Below, one piece after another: positions 24,471-35,554 of a stretch of DNA of 64,000 nt (within the stretch, counting starts at the first letter, position 1; the number at the start of each line of letters is the position of its first letter). The translations under genes and the position numbers were made by a program. The notes beneath the pieces are model-generated. The model saw only the letters and a list, made by a program, of their open reading frames with translations, had not been told where the DNA came from and did not search any database. Source of the stretch: Neodiprion pinetum (Eukaryota > Arthropoda > Insecta > Hymenoptera > Diprionidae); contig NC_060232.1 of assembly GCF_021155775.2 (NCBI RefSeq), positions 1,984,001 to 2,048,000 of the forward strand, given 5' to 3'.

Positions 24471-26770
24471 ACGCGTGTTCAAACTTAGTCGCGGAGCGTG
24501 CGAAAAATTATACATTGAATAAGATATGTAAACGAGGTTAAAGCATAAATTGATGAATTGTTTCACTATACTGCTATTTGCATGCTTATTAATCCAGCTG
24601 TATTTATATATCAACAAGTAATAATATGTATATATGGTTTGCAGTAGGCCAGCACAGGTTTCCAATTGATGAGTAATTTTATTACACGAATGAAACGTCG
24701 CTAACGAAATTGAATGATTACGATATTAACTAGATTTGTATGCCGTTGACGTTGAAAAGAATTTAATTTCAAAACCGAAAAGCAGGCAACCCGCATCCCT
24801 TACCAAGAGTGACCACTAATTAGTGGTGTAGATGTCAAACATCATACAACGTCGGTTTATGTACAATAGATTTTTTATAATTTCGTTTTCATCATAATTT
24901 ATTTGAATTTATTGCGTATCAGTTGAACTTCAGAAGAGATTTCATACCCAATGCGCACGATAATCCTGATGGGCCACTAGGCGCCAAAAATAATGAGCTG
25001 TAATGATATTTCACAGACTTGAGCATGTCGATTGATATGAATTTTCTGCACGGTTCTGCGAGGAATTCATTCCCAGCATTTTCAGCCGTGTAGAAATTGA
25101 TTATTGGAAGTAGGAGGAAAGAAAAATACATGCTAAAGTGTCAGAAACCGTTGCGTTCGATTTTGGATAGAAAATTTGTTTGCAACCGACTTTTAGTAAG
25201 GGTGCCTCATTATTGTGATTCCTACAATCAGTCGGTTCGACTAGCCCTAATGAGAGGAATATATATTACCCTATTGGCCAAATTTGAGGTTTCCAGTTTA
25301 TCCCCTCCCTGGGACTCCGCCAATGACAAGATGCTGGGCTAACCCAGGTCTAAAATCAGATGCGTATGTACTTGTTGAGTAGTCGGTACCCGAGAGCCGA
25401 GGTTGCCAGTTTTTGTGTCAACAGTTATGGCGACGATTGTGTCCCCGATCGTGTGAAAATAAACTTACCGCTCAATTTCGGGGCTTTATTTCTTTAATAA
25501 TCATTGTATCTCTCTTGTACGTCTTTTGACATGATCGGCGAATGATAATTGTATATTTTTAATAATTCGCTACGTATGAACAAAATCACCCACACGCTTC
25601 TCTAGATAATTACTATAAAAACACCCCCCGGTCGAAAAATGTCAAAGGTACTTTATCCTTGTAATCACATGTTTACAAACAGATACAAAATACTGTGTGA
25701 ATTTAATTTCCATACTGTTTCAAAGGTGACACACTTGTTGGTGGAATAAACCTATATCATACATTGCTATTCTTGAAATTCATTCTGAGCATAATTCGTC
25801 AACCAATTTCTCAAGGATTACTGAGTTCAATCAATCATGTAGATGTAATGAGATTCTTAAATTAATTGTGAACAAGGCAAAAATTATAAAGATTGATAAA
25901 GAACCATCCCTATCAGTGCAAAATAAGATGTAGAATCATTGTTATTAGTACTTCCATATTATTGCCATGTGTATAAACCAATTCGTGTACAAAGTATTCA
26001 AAATCTGTTTCTGCTGGAAAAATAACTGTACATTATGCAACAAGGGAATAAAGTCGAACTCGCTTCGCTGAGGCGATAAGCCCACCCGCGCGGATAACCG
26101 ATTTTTATCCCTGTGTTATTGACTTGAGAAATGGGACTCGATATTTTTCGCAATATTGTCTTTAGAATTCAGATACAGCTATTATTAAATAAAAAAATTA
26201 ATTGTAAATGCATAAGAGTAGCATATTGATGTAGGTTGGCAAAATCGGGACCAGACCCTAGTGGGGCTGTGTGATCAAACCCTCCCCCAGCTCCTCCACC
26301 CCCAACTAAAAAATATACTTTTTAAAAATGAAATAAAAGTTTTAAATTTATGGAAGTACAATAAAAATAATTGCCTGGTATTTATTCTATATTAGCAACA
26401 TCAACAATTCAGATGATATCAATTGAGATTTCTACAATTGAATTTCGAAACTTTGCTAAAATTTTTGTTTGTTGCATTACAAATTATTACAAATGATGAA
26501 AAAATTTAATAAAAGCATTTAGCATAAAACATCATTGTAATTTTACCTTTTATGTCTAAGTGTAATCATTCTAATAGTCTGAAAACTAGAATATTAGTGA
26601 AAGTTCACAGTAATACAGAAAGAAATATGTAATCAAAATAGAAAAAAAAATGGAGAGTAAACTCGAAAATCTGAGATACTTACTATCGGAAGTGCCACTT
26701 TTGAAAAAGGGGAAAGTTATCGTTGAGTCAAAAATAAATTAAATTTCCCGCCCATGTTTAGCTTTTCCAG

Positions 26771-29700
26771 CTTCCAACTGATTCAAAGGTCACGGGGTAC
26801 GAAAATGAAATCGAAAAAATAATCAACAACTTGGATTGCGAGCAGAAAATAATCTTGAAACAAGAGCCATGTAAAGATTCTTGCTCGATGAATAAAAATA
26901 GTTCCGGCGGTAACGACATCGAAAACTCTGATGCAGATTCCAAACCTTGCATCAGAGAATTAAGCGGGATTCCTGAAAATTTGAACGGAGATAGAAAAAT
27001 TAGGGAAAGCACGGAACAAACTAATAATCAAGTAGCGTTGATTACACCAAAACGAGAGAATATTCAATACAGTTGCAGATTCCCCAATGGTAAGTGCCTA
27101 CTATATCTCATTCGCAATTAGAAAAATCTCTGTTCTACTTCATAATATCGCATCGTTCGATGTTTTCTTTATAAGATCCTGCTGGGGTCTCTATGTGGAA
27201 ACCGGATGCCAATACGCTCGGAGGATGCAGCGGTGGCAATGATTTTGGTGAAGGGAAATCCCAATTCGTGCGACCACAGAGACAGGTTTTTGTTTTTTCT
27301 ACGATGATAGCGAATGCAGGTAGCAAAGCTGTTCTGCGAGGCGACTTTCCATCAATCGTAGCTTACTACTCTGCGCAACTACAGCGAAAAATCTCGCTCG
27401 AGGTATGATTATGGAGTTATTTCCCAATGCTACGTTATCCGCAGAGTATCGCAAAAGCGTTTCATTCTTCATTTTCTTCCCCACAGAAAGATGGAATCAT
27501 GAGAAACAGAGCTGGCCATCTTCGTGCTTGGTCTAATAACTTCAATGCTCCTATGTACGATCAAAACAATCAAGAAACCTACGGCAACAGCTCTACCTAC
27601 CAAATCCAAGAATTGACAGATCAAAGTCCGAATCATTCACCGTTTAGGAACGAACCGTCTGCAAATAATTTTCAAAACTTGAACAGTGAAAATTCGTTTG
27701 GTAATACCGAATCATCGATCGACCATACCATCAATAACGTAGGCATGTGTGGTTGGGAGTTTCTATTTGTTATCTATTTGAATATCCAGTACTATCACCG
27801 CGTCATGTACTTACAGGATATAAATTCAATCAGTAAATTTAAATCATACAGCTTTTATTTGATCCAGTGAGTTCTCTGCCCAGTCCCTATTCGATCACCG
27901 ACTTTGTTAACTCAAGTCCTAACTGGCCGCAGCCTTCGTTACGGGGAGTCAAAGCACCCAACGAGGTTTTGATTCTGCGACAACGTAGATATCGAGAAGC
28001 ACAATTGGCCATACTACGAAGGGTACAAGCTATAATATTTAACAAGTGTAAGAAAGTGACTGATAGACCAGCCCAGGTCTCAGCGCAGAGCACTCAGTCG
28101 CAGCCATTCAGACATAGTGACAAAAATTCACCATCCGACAGACCAGTGGATGAGCTTGCGGCCAATACCGAATGGGACGACATTAAAAGTCAGCTTTTCG
28201 ACTTGGACAATAAGGTAAAATAATATTTAACGTTTTCTCGGATCGAATTAAAACATGTCTGAGCCTAAACTAATAACCCCGTGCAGGTATCGGCTGACAA
28301 TTCCAGTCCAGTGACATTGAGTGACAGAAGTCTAACTGCCGGTTCAACAGGCCAAGGCCCTTCGCCCCCTCACCATCGACCAAAGAGACCATCGAGCCCG
28401 CTTATCGCCTTGCTAGGTTCAACCCCATCGTTCTCCAATAACCGAACCAGCAATTTATCTCTCTCTTCACTTCCCGCCAACTCAGGCGAAAATTCATCAG
28501 TTCATAAAAGCAGGCATGTTCACTGTGTTAGGCAAAGATCAGGATTATTGCCACCGGAGAGTCGGATTACTCAGGAGTCCCCGAGTTGCGGCGCTGGCAA
28601 TGCTCCCCCCAGAATTGACAGATCTTTGAACCACAGTAACTCTGAAACACCGGCGTCTTACCCTCACCTTTTGGGATTCACTCCTGGTCCACCTTCGATG
28701 CAGAAACACCCCATCGACTTAATATCACGTCATTCACCGAGCGGTAAATTTATTCTGAGTTCATTCGCATCGAATATCAGCCATTTGAAATTCTAAATGC
28801 CTAACTCTGTCTCTCTCTCTCTCTCTCTTTGTCTTTCTCTCTCTACCTCTCTCTCTCTCTCTCCACCTCCGTTTGGATTCACAGTGGATGACATACTTTG
28901 TCAGACTTTAGAAGCGGTCAGTCGGGAACAGCGGGAGCAAGTTGGGACTGCTACGGATACCAAGGACGGGAATCTGATGCCAGTGCCAAGACTCCAACAG
29001 GAGTTAACTGAGACAATCACTAGATCGAAAGATACTAACTCGTCTTCGTAAGTGCATCCAGATTGCATCAGAGCGATATAAGTTTGAAATGAGGTGATCA
29101 TTGAATAATTTATTCCTATTCCAGCAACACCGGCCAAATTAGAAAACTGCCAGACGTCGGTAGCAATCAATGCTCCGCAAGCGGCATGGGGGTGACGAGT
29201 CCTCTGTCGGAGATCAATGATCGTGGATTCGGGGGTCTACTTCCGAACCCTCGGAGTCCTCGTACTCCTCGTACCCCCACTAATAACACGGGGTACTGGG
29301 TGTCCGATTTCTCAACTACCATTCAGGCTGGCAGTGGAAAGACATCGAGCAGTCAGAACAGCCCAGCAGCCCCTCACGACAAAGGTCTAATTGACTGCAT
29401 GGGGCGGCCGAAGAAGTCCTCACCTTCCTCGAACAAAAGGCAGCCAAAAAATCTGAAAACCCCATTGCAGTCTACTCCTCTGGACTCGTCCGGCAGCTGT
29501 CGAGATCACGTGCTCATCAGTGAGCAGCACGAGAACCTTCCACTTAACCCGAACAACGTCGATGACTGTCATCTGGGTACTCCGGAGTCCGTAAGTACGG
29601 ACCATTTCGACCCGATCACATCACTGGCTCAAATGAGCGAGCTACTACCAAAGAGTACACTGATGTCCAACCTGCGCGAGATGTGCTCCGAAAATCCGTT

Positions 29701-29998
29701 TCGCAAGCCGGTGCGGAAACGCCCGCCGTGCCCCGTGAATCCCAAGAAAAATGCGGACGTCCCACGATCGGAAAGGGAGCACGGGGATTCCACCAAGTCC
29801 GCCGACTGCGTGCCAACCGGAGATAATCCGGCTTCTGCAGCCGAACCTGCAGGAAACTCGGAGATTCCCAACATAGCGTCGGCTAAACAGACTATGGAAT
29901 CCGCCGCGATGCATACGGCCTCAACCTCTAGCGGGGAACCACAAGGCGTTATCAGATTAGCGGAGCCCAGTATGCAATTGCCGGCCGCAAATTTATAA
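26771..29998 (+). CDS. lgs: Legless/BCL9 homologue, Wnt co-activator (5' end uncertain)
   Basis: Nuclear adaptor linking beta-catenin/Armadillo to Pygopus in Wnt signalling. Seven exons in phase: 26771-27089, 27176-27402, 27487-27738, 27852-28214, 28287-28743, 28885-29047, 29125-29998 (884 codons plus stop). HD1, the Pygopus-binding segment, is at about 27283-27385 with VFVFSTMIANAGSKAVLRGD and FPSIVAYYSAQ. HD2, the beta-catenin-binding helix, is at about 27957-28048 with LRQRRYREAQLAILRRVQAI. Most of the rest is Pro/Ser/Asn-rich and of low complexity, as in the family. The first listed exon starts at a good acceptor (TTTTCCAG). A candidate start exon is 26650-26691 (MESKLENLRYLLSE, then GTGCCA), which would join in phase across a 79-bp intron. 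It is shorter than Drosophila Legless (about 1470 aa). A coding-looking segment follows the stop (see the next entry). Exon 4 could use another acceptor, but 27852 is the one I find that keeps phase 0 with an ordinary upstream donor. Confidence 0.82.
28808..28866 (+). repeat. CT-rich microsatellite in legless intron
   Basis: Runs of CT with a few interruptions, ending 18 bp before the acceptor of the exon at 28885. It lengthens the polypyrimidine tract of that splice site, so length changes might affect splicing. Confidence 0.8.
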
Positions 29999-30014
29999 TA
30001 TGCCTGGGAACTAG

Positions 30015-30188
30015 GGCGTCGTCATGGGGATAAGGCCGTCGGTACCTTATCATCCAATAGATCCGAATATGGAGATGGCTAGTGGCGGCTTTCAAGATTA
30101 CGCCCAGGAGTATCATAATTTTGAACAACAGTTGTACGTCCTTGACAGTACGCCCAGTAACTCCCATCATCCCAACCTTCCACCATGA
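30015..30188 (+). other. Possible additional 3' coding exon of legless
   Basis: An open segment of 57 codons plus TGA that reads like protein: GVVMGIRPSVPYHPIDPNME and then FQDYAQEYHNFEQQLYVLDS. It is in a different frame from the upstream exon, which stops at 29998. The preceding bases end in TAG, usable as an acceptor though without a pyrimidine tract. A donor at 29948 (GTTATC) would join it in phase and skip the stop through a 67-bp intron. A one-base indel is another explanation. Confidence 0.35.
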
Positions 30189-30796
30189 ACAAATTCCGCT
30201 ACCTTTCCGACAGAATGGTGACCACACTGTTGTTTGGTGGGTAGAATCATTTCTACTCTGTCCAGTGAAATATTAATTTAAAAATCATTCTCCCAACCCC
30301 ATAAAATGAGGCACTTTTTACGCCGAGAGACACGACGCACAAGAATTTTTGTGCGTGACTTGTACATATTACAGAAAACAAATTTAAACGGTTAGTAAAA
30401 ATCTTGAATTTGAATTTAAAAAATGGCAAATTTTTTGCGAAAATAATTTTTATTACTCTGTGTACAGGCATATTGTGTGAGGCAGAAACTTATAACTATT
30501 ATACGTAGGTATATTCTGACACTGAAATCGCGCTGTTATCTGCGGACACAATTGTACTCGTATCTGCAGTCGCTTCCGTTCGAATTAATGTTAGGCCGAC
30601 GATTCAAAAATAAGTATAAAACGAATTCGTGATGAAAATATATTTTGATATTACGTGAGTTTAATCAAAAATCAGTCGACATGAAATGAATGAAATCCAA
30701 GAACAAAATGATAAGTATAAAGTGTGAAAATAATCCTTAAACGCGAAACCATATACTCGCTTTCTGAACGTCACGCGTCAACTGCTGTCAGAAAGT
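30189..30796. other. Intergenic DNA between legless and CRYL1 (convergent 3' ends)
   Basis: About 600 bp between the 3' ends of two convergent genes. It should contain both 3' UTRs. No coding sequence or repeat recognised. Confidence 0.5.
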
Positions 30797-33700
30797 TTAT
30801 TGACTGTCTTTCCATTTGCTGTCAAGCTCTTTTTTCAGTATCGAAAGCTTGGTCAGAGCATCGTCACGCCACGCTCTTCTGGCTGGCAGTTGATCGATGG
30901 AAGTGATTGCATTTAGTTGGTTGGAAATCTTTTCGGCAACTTCACCCTCGAACTTAGGTACGGCTCCCATCGTCATGCTGACGTTGTATATGCTGTTTTT
31001 GTAGGTTTCGCAGTATTTCTTCATTCCTAAAACGCGAAGATTTGATTACTACTCATTCCCCTTTGGTCACATCCCTGGTAAACTCACCTTCAGCGTTGAG
31101 ATGAGCCGTTTCAAAGGCGCCCAAAAACGCGTATCTCATGCCAAGCCCCTCACTCATTACCAAGTCCATATCTTTCACATCCAAAATACCGTCGGCCACC
31201 ATTCGCCACGCCTCGTTCAGAATCGCGTACCTGCGTTCAAATATGTGTTCATTGGACGCGATTTGTTCATCAAGAGTTTAGATAAGAGTCAGATTTCTTT
31301 CGATTTCACAATCAATAAACAGATCAAAGCTTTTGTACAATCGATAAATTACCACTACTTATCTTTGCGGGAAACTCGGAGATATCTTTTATTGCTGGTA
31401 AATAGGCACTGCCGTTATAACCATCGATACTCACTGTATTCTATTGAGCGCAAATCCGTCGACTTCACGGCTGAGCAATACGGGTGCCTGACCGATTTCG
31501 GTCATGATTGCTCGTGTTGCAACTGCTATTTCGGGACGGGTCCATGGAGATGGTACGATCTCCACGAGAGGCACATAGTATGGTGGGTTAACCTGAAATA
31601 AGCGCGTTTAATTAACGTTTTGCATGTCGTTCTATATTTTCCAGGTTACGCTGGCGTATCTTGTACAGTGCACTCAACCAATCGTTGAGATTAAATTGTA
31701 AACATCCACCATCTTCTCGCGTTGATTCAACAGAGTTGATAAACCAATATTACGTCACTTGACAATTTATTCTTCGCCACGTTATCATTCTTGTTTGATT
31801 GCAGCAATTGGGTATTTGCATGATTTTTATATTTCTTAACTTTTGATGTTTTTCGATTCTATAAATTTTTTTAGAATTTGTGAAAAAAAAATATTTTGTT
31901 TTTGTTTATAAGTATTTAAATAATTTAATAAATAAAAAAAAGGCAATATTTAAATGAATAAGTAGCTCCATCTCGCGTATGTGACGTCACAATGCTGAAT
32001 TTTTTTGAAATTTTTAGCGCCAAGTTCTCCTGTAAGCACGCCGTACGTGTAATCAGCTGTTGCTCTGTGTTGTGGTTGATGAAAAGAACGTCTGATAGTG
32101 CTGTTTATTATAAACTAAAGTTATTAAATTATTTAATATGTCATTAAAAAACGATTTTTGTTGGTGTATAGTACCAACTTGTAAAAATACTCAAACTAAT
32201 GCTTGCTTAACATTCTTAGTATAATAACATTGACGTGATCATAACCTCCACACAATTATCCGTGTGAGTTAAAAAAAAAAAAACACCACACAAAAATTGA
32301 TTTCTATTTTAATTATTTTCACCGAAGTCTGACATTAATTATACAATGTATCAAACTTAAAGTTTAAAAAACTTGCTTAAAATTTTTTTAGCGCTAGAAA
32401 ATATTGTACATTACTCTTTGTGGATTCAAATAAACGCGCCAGTAGCAGCACAATGACGTCAAACCAATCACATTCCGTTTTATGTCACGTGACTTTTATG
32501 TGATTTAGGACCACTTTTATTTATTAAATTATTTAAATATTTATAAACAAAAACAAAATATTTTTTTTTCAAAAATTCTAAAAAAATTTATAGAATCGAA
32601 AAACATCAAAAGTTAAGAAATATAAAAATCATGCAAATACCCAATTACAGAGTTTTATTCCGCCTTCTCTGCCCACGAGCCTAGGTCATCGGTTCACTGA
32701 TAATTCGACAAGATAATCTACGTTGTTGAAATATTAATAAAGCAAGAGAAATGCTTACGGGATGAGAAACAATGACCTGATCCCGATGTTTCATCTTTTC
32801 GGAGAATAGTGAGGGACGAAAAGTGGACGTCGAGGATGAGAGAATGGTCTTGTCGTCAAGGATCTTGTCTAGATCAGTGTAGAGCTTGATCTTCCAGTCC
32901 AGCTTCTCGGGAATGCATTCCTGGACAAATTTGGCGCCCTTGACGGTATCTTCAAGGCTAGTCGAACCTGGTTGAAAAAATTGAGTTTGTTGTTAAATAC
33001 CTTCCGGAGATTGCTGAACTGGCACGTAATTGGAAAACCCTCGAATTCCGTTTTCGCATGACACTGACCTTTAATGGCTTTGAACTGACCATCAGCGTCC
33101 ACACTTCCACGCAAGAGGCCATTACTCTGGAGAGTGTTGAGTTGCTGACGAATGTCTTTCAGAGCATTCGTTATTTGTTCCTGGACAATATCGTAGATGG
33201 TGACTTGGTAGCCAACACTAGCGAATAGCATTGCCCAACTGCGTCCAATCAGGCCGCTGTAACGAAATCGAAGTTGATAGAATTTTAATACAAGAACATA
33301 TTATGGTCCTGTTTATTCAGCTGCCGGGTATTTGAATTCATGGTCAGCAGATCTTTCTTACAATCAACGTCTGAGAAGGTTTGTTTGGTAATTATTATTA
33401 TCAGTCTGGGCGATGGAAAGGGTCCCCCGAGCTGAGATGTAAAATTGAAAAATCTGCATCATCACCGACATGACTGACGAGGAACCACTTTCCTGTATTG
33501 AACTGGGTGACCCAGATGAGCCATCGTTCGGAGAGTTTCTCAGTAGCGGTTAGGTACCGGTTCTCATATCACTTGACAGCCAAGTCGCATGCCGAAACCG
33601 GACTTCGAGTCGTTGGAAAACAGTTCAGAACGGAATGGTGTAACGATTGTTAGTATATCCATAGCCGTAGGCAAGTGATTTGAGAATCCCAAACCTGCCG

Positions 33701-34049
33701 GTTATTTTATATTATTTCCCTTTTCATACACCGAATTAGAGGTGGCTTTAGGCGTGGTGTAAAGCAAATGTCAAGTGAATGGCTAATAAGTAAAAGAGTA
33801 ATAAGTAAAAAATTATGTTACGTAACGCGATTCCGACTTCCCATTCCACACGACTTATAGCACAATGTCGACTGCTATCAGTGTCACGCGTCACACCGAC
33901 AATCCTCAGGTACAATACGTATTAACACGAGACGCGGTTCCGAGTCACTTGTCAAGCTGAGACGTAGCAAATGAAGGATATAGTTCCGTCACTATAATTA
34001 AATGCACCTACCTTCCGATGATTCCAATCTTTTCATTTTTCGAAGCCAT
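30797..34049 (-). CDS. CRYL1: Lambda-crystallin homologue, L-gulonate 3-dehydrogenase
   Basis: NAD-dependent dehydrogenase of the 3-hydroxyacyl-CoA dehydrogenase family. Vertebrate CRYL1 oxidises L-gulonate to 3-dehydro-L-gulonate in the cytosolic uronate cycle. Six exons on the minus strand (321 aa; mammalian protein about 319): 34012-34049, 33069-33256, 32759-32967, 31435-31592, 31088-31230, 30797-31026. The Rossmann motif GIIGSGLIGRSWAMLF spans exons 1 and 2. SSSTS and the catalytic-His motif SHPVNPPYYVPLVE cross the exon 3/4 junction. FALNRIQYAILNEAWR and DLVMSEGLGMRYAF follow, and the C-terminal domain ends with AARRxWRD-like PARRAWRDD. Intron 3 (31593-32758) carries an inverted-repeat element. 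The stop codon overlaps an AATAAA hexamer (CAATAAAC), which may or may not be the poly(A) signal. Identification is strong; the physiological substrate in insects is inferred. Confidence 0.93.
31806..32646. mobile_element. 841-bp non-autonomous DNA transposon with 132-bp terminal inverted repeats
   Basis: The left arm (31806-31937) begins AATTGGGTATTTGCATGATT, and the right arm (32515-32646) is its near-perfect reverse complement; both are 132 bp. It sits inside intron 3 of CRYL1. A possible 3-bp target duplication, CAG, lies one base outside each arm, but this is weak. The interior holds a short open frame with a THAP-like zinc-finger start (32138-32224), which suggests descent from a P-superfamily element. 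It is too short to code for a transposase, so it would depend on another element. Confidence 0.85.
32138..32224 (+). pseudogene. Truncated THAP-domain reading frame inside the transposon
   Basis: Twenty-eight codons then a stop: MSLKNDFCWCIVPTCKNTQT and onward. C-x-V-P-x-C-K-N is the usual beginning of a THAP zinc finger, the DNA-binding domain of P-element transposases and their host relatives. The remaining His and Cys ligands are absent. It is best read as the remnant start of a transposase gene. Confidence 0.4.
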
Positions 34050-35554
34050 GTTTCTTAGGAGACGGAGGAAAGAGGCTTCTCGTATAATCACTTGGAGGAT
34101 TAGTCAGTATCGTCGACGAACTAAATGCGCGAAATTCACGACGCGACTGGCGTCGCGACACCGCGAATCTGTATATATATACACGGTGATGTATTGAAGC
34201 GGCTGTAGAGCCCGCTTCCTCCACTTCTACGCAGTGTTTTATACACCGCACGGCATATGAAAGAACGAAACTCGACGCAACTGATTAAAGCATTTAAATA
34301 TTTTTCATTTATTTGTTTCTTATTCATTTATCGTCTATTGGGTTTGTTTCCTCACACCGGTTCCACTGCTACACCATCGATGAAAAGAAGCCTCTCAAAA
34401 TTAAAATGTTTGACGGTTTCAGCACGGATCGTTTTGGTTTCGCGTTGCATAAACTTTGCTTATAAAACTTGGGCTTGATTGGAGACGTTGATTTCTTATC
34501 TAAAATGTGTTCTAAATTAGCAAAATACGTAAGAGCTTCTTATGAAATATCACAATTTTACGATTGTAAATTAAGAATATTCAAGTATATACATGTATCG
34601 CGCAAGGTCTGCCAGGTTATCATGAGACTCAATGTGCTTTTTAACTTAAAATCTAACATTCTCGATTGTCGATAACTCAACGCGAATCACAGATGGAAAT
34701 ATTATTTATCACAGGCTGCTTCGCGCCAGTATAACGTTGAAGCCGGACAAGCCGGCTCGACGAAACTTTCACTCTCAATATTAACAGATGTTATCCCACT
34801 CAGTAGTTAACTTGACAAAGTCTTTTTTTACGAAAGAATGAGATTTTCGTGCCGCATCACTCGTTTCAGAAATTTTAGCTTTTCCAGAGAGTATACATTT
34901 CTTGGATTACGCGTTACGGTAAAAAACGTGATCATACAGCACAACTAGCTCTCTAATTTTTAATATTAGGTCAGGTTTAAAATTCGAAAGCATGTTAACA
35001 AGTTCACACAGCTGCGCTTAGACATCTCCTGTAGTATATCTGCTGTTGTTGTGGAGGATTGTTTTTTCAATACACTTGATATGGAAACACTCTTGATAAT
35101 GTCTTACATAATATTCTCGCCTCGCGCAGTTCGGGTTACTTCCACATCGAGCGATTGCCGATCAAACAACAAGATTACTACAGCGTATATATATTAATTA
35201 TACATATTCGAATCAACGGCTCAGAAAAAAATTGACCTTGAGAAATCAAAGCGATATCACAAATTCCGAGATAGATATACTTGCGTCAAATAATTGAAAG
35301 CGAAAGGTAAGGGAACAGGATAGAGGCTGAACGACCAGTCGCACGTCAATTATTCATCTCAAACTATTGTTTTATAAACAAACTTTATTTTATCGTATGA
35401 GATTACGTTTCCGTTCATCACGATTCGTGGACATTCAATGATTTTTATACGTCCATGTTTAACGCGAAATGGTACACCGTGGAAATTTGAATTCATTCAC
35501 GTCAGTTAAACACGGTCGAGGGAATTAACCGTAAACGTATGCTGCGGAACGATC
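34050..35554. other. Intergenic region between divergent CRYL1 and the orphan membrane-protein gene
   Basis: It probably holds the promoters of both genes, CRYL1 to the left and the plus-strand gene to the right. A TATA-like palindrome lies at 34171-34182. Short open frames at 34257-34675 show no recognisable domain. Confidence 0.5.
34171..34182 (-). promoter_or_regulatory. TATA-like palindrome upstream of CRYL1
   Basis: GTATATATATAC, 122 bp upstream of the CRYL1 ATG. It could be a TATA box or simply a TA microsatellite. Confidence 0.3.

Larger units (their letters stand above)
24021..26649. other. Intergenic region between divergent Relish and legless genes
   Basis: The part next to Relish (24040-24500) is GC-richer and holds a palindromic kB site and two CACGTG E-boxes, so it is probably the Relish promoter. 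A stretch around 25400-25480 is also GC-richer and could contain the 5' UTR or promoter of the plus-strand legless gene, but no motif proves it. An open frame at 24919-25131 on the minus strand is discussed in the findings. The rest is AT-rich with nothing recognised. Confidence 0.5.

Noticed and set aside
28797..29051. Open frame starting in the CT microsatellite
   Set aside because: The N-terminal part is an intronic CT tract; only the segment from 28885 is coding, as part of legless.
31101..31601. Plus-strand open frame of 166 codons
   Set aside because: It lies antisense to CRYL1 exons 4 and 5, which are clearly coding on the minus strand.
34257..34675. Open frames upstream of CRYL1
   Set aside because: Low complexity and no match to any family I know; probably promoter-side intergenic sequence.
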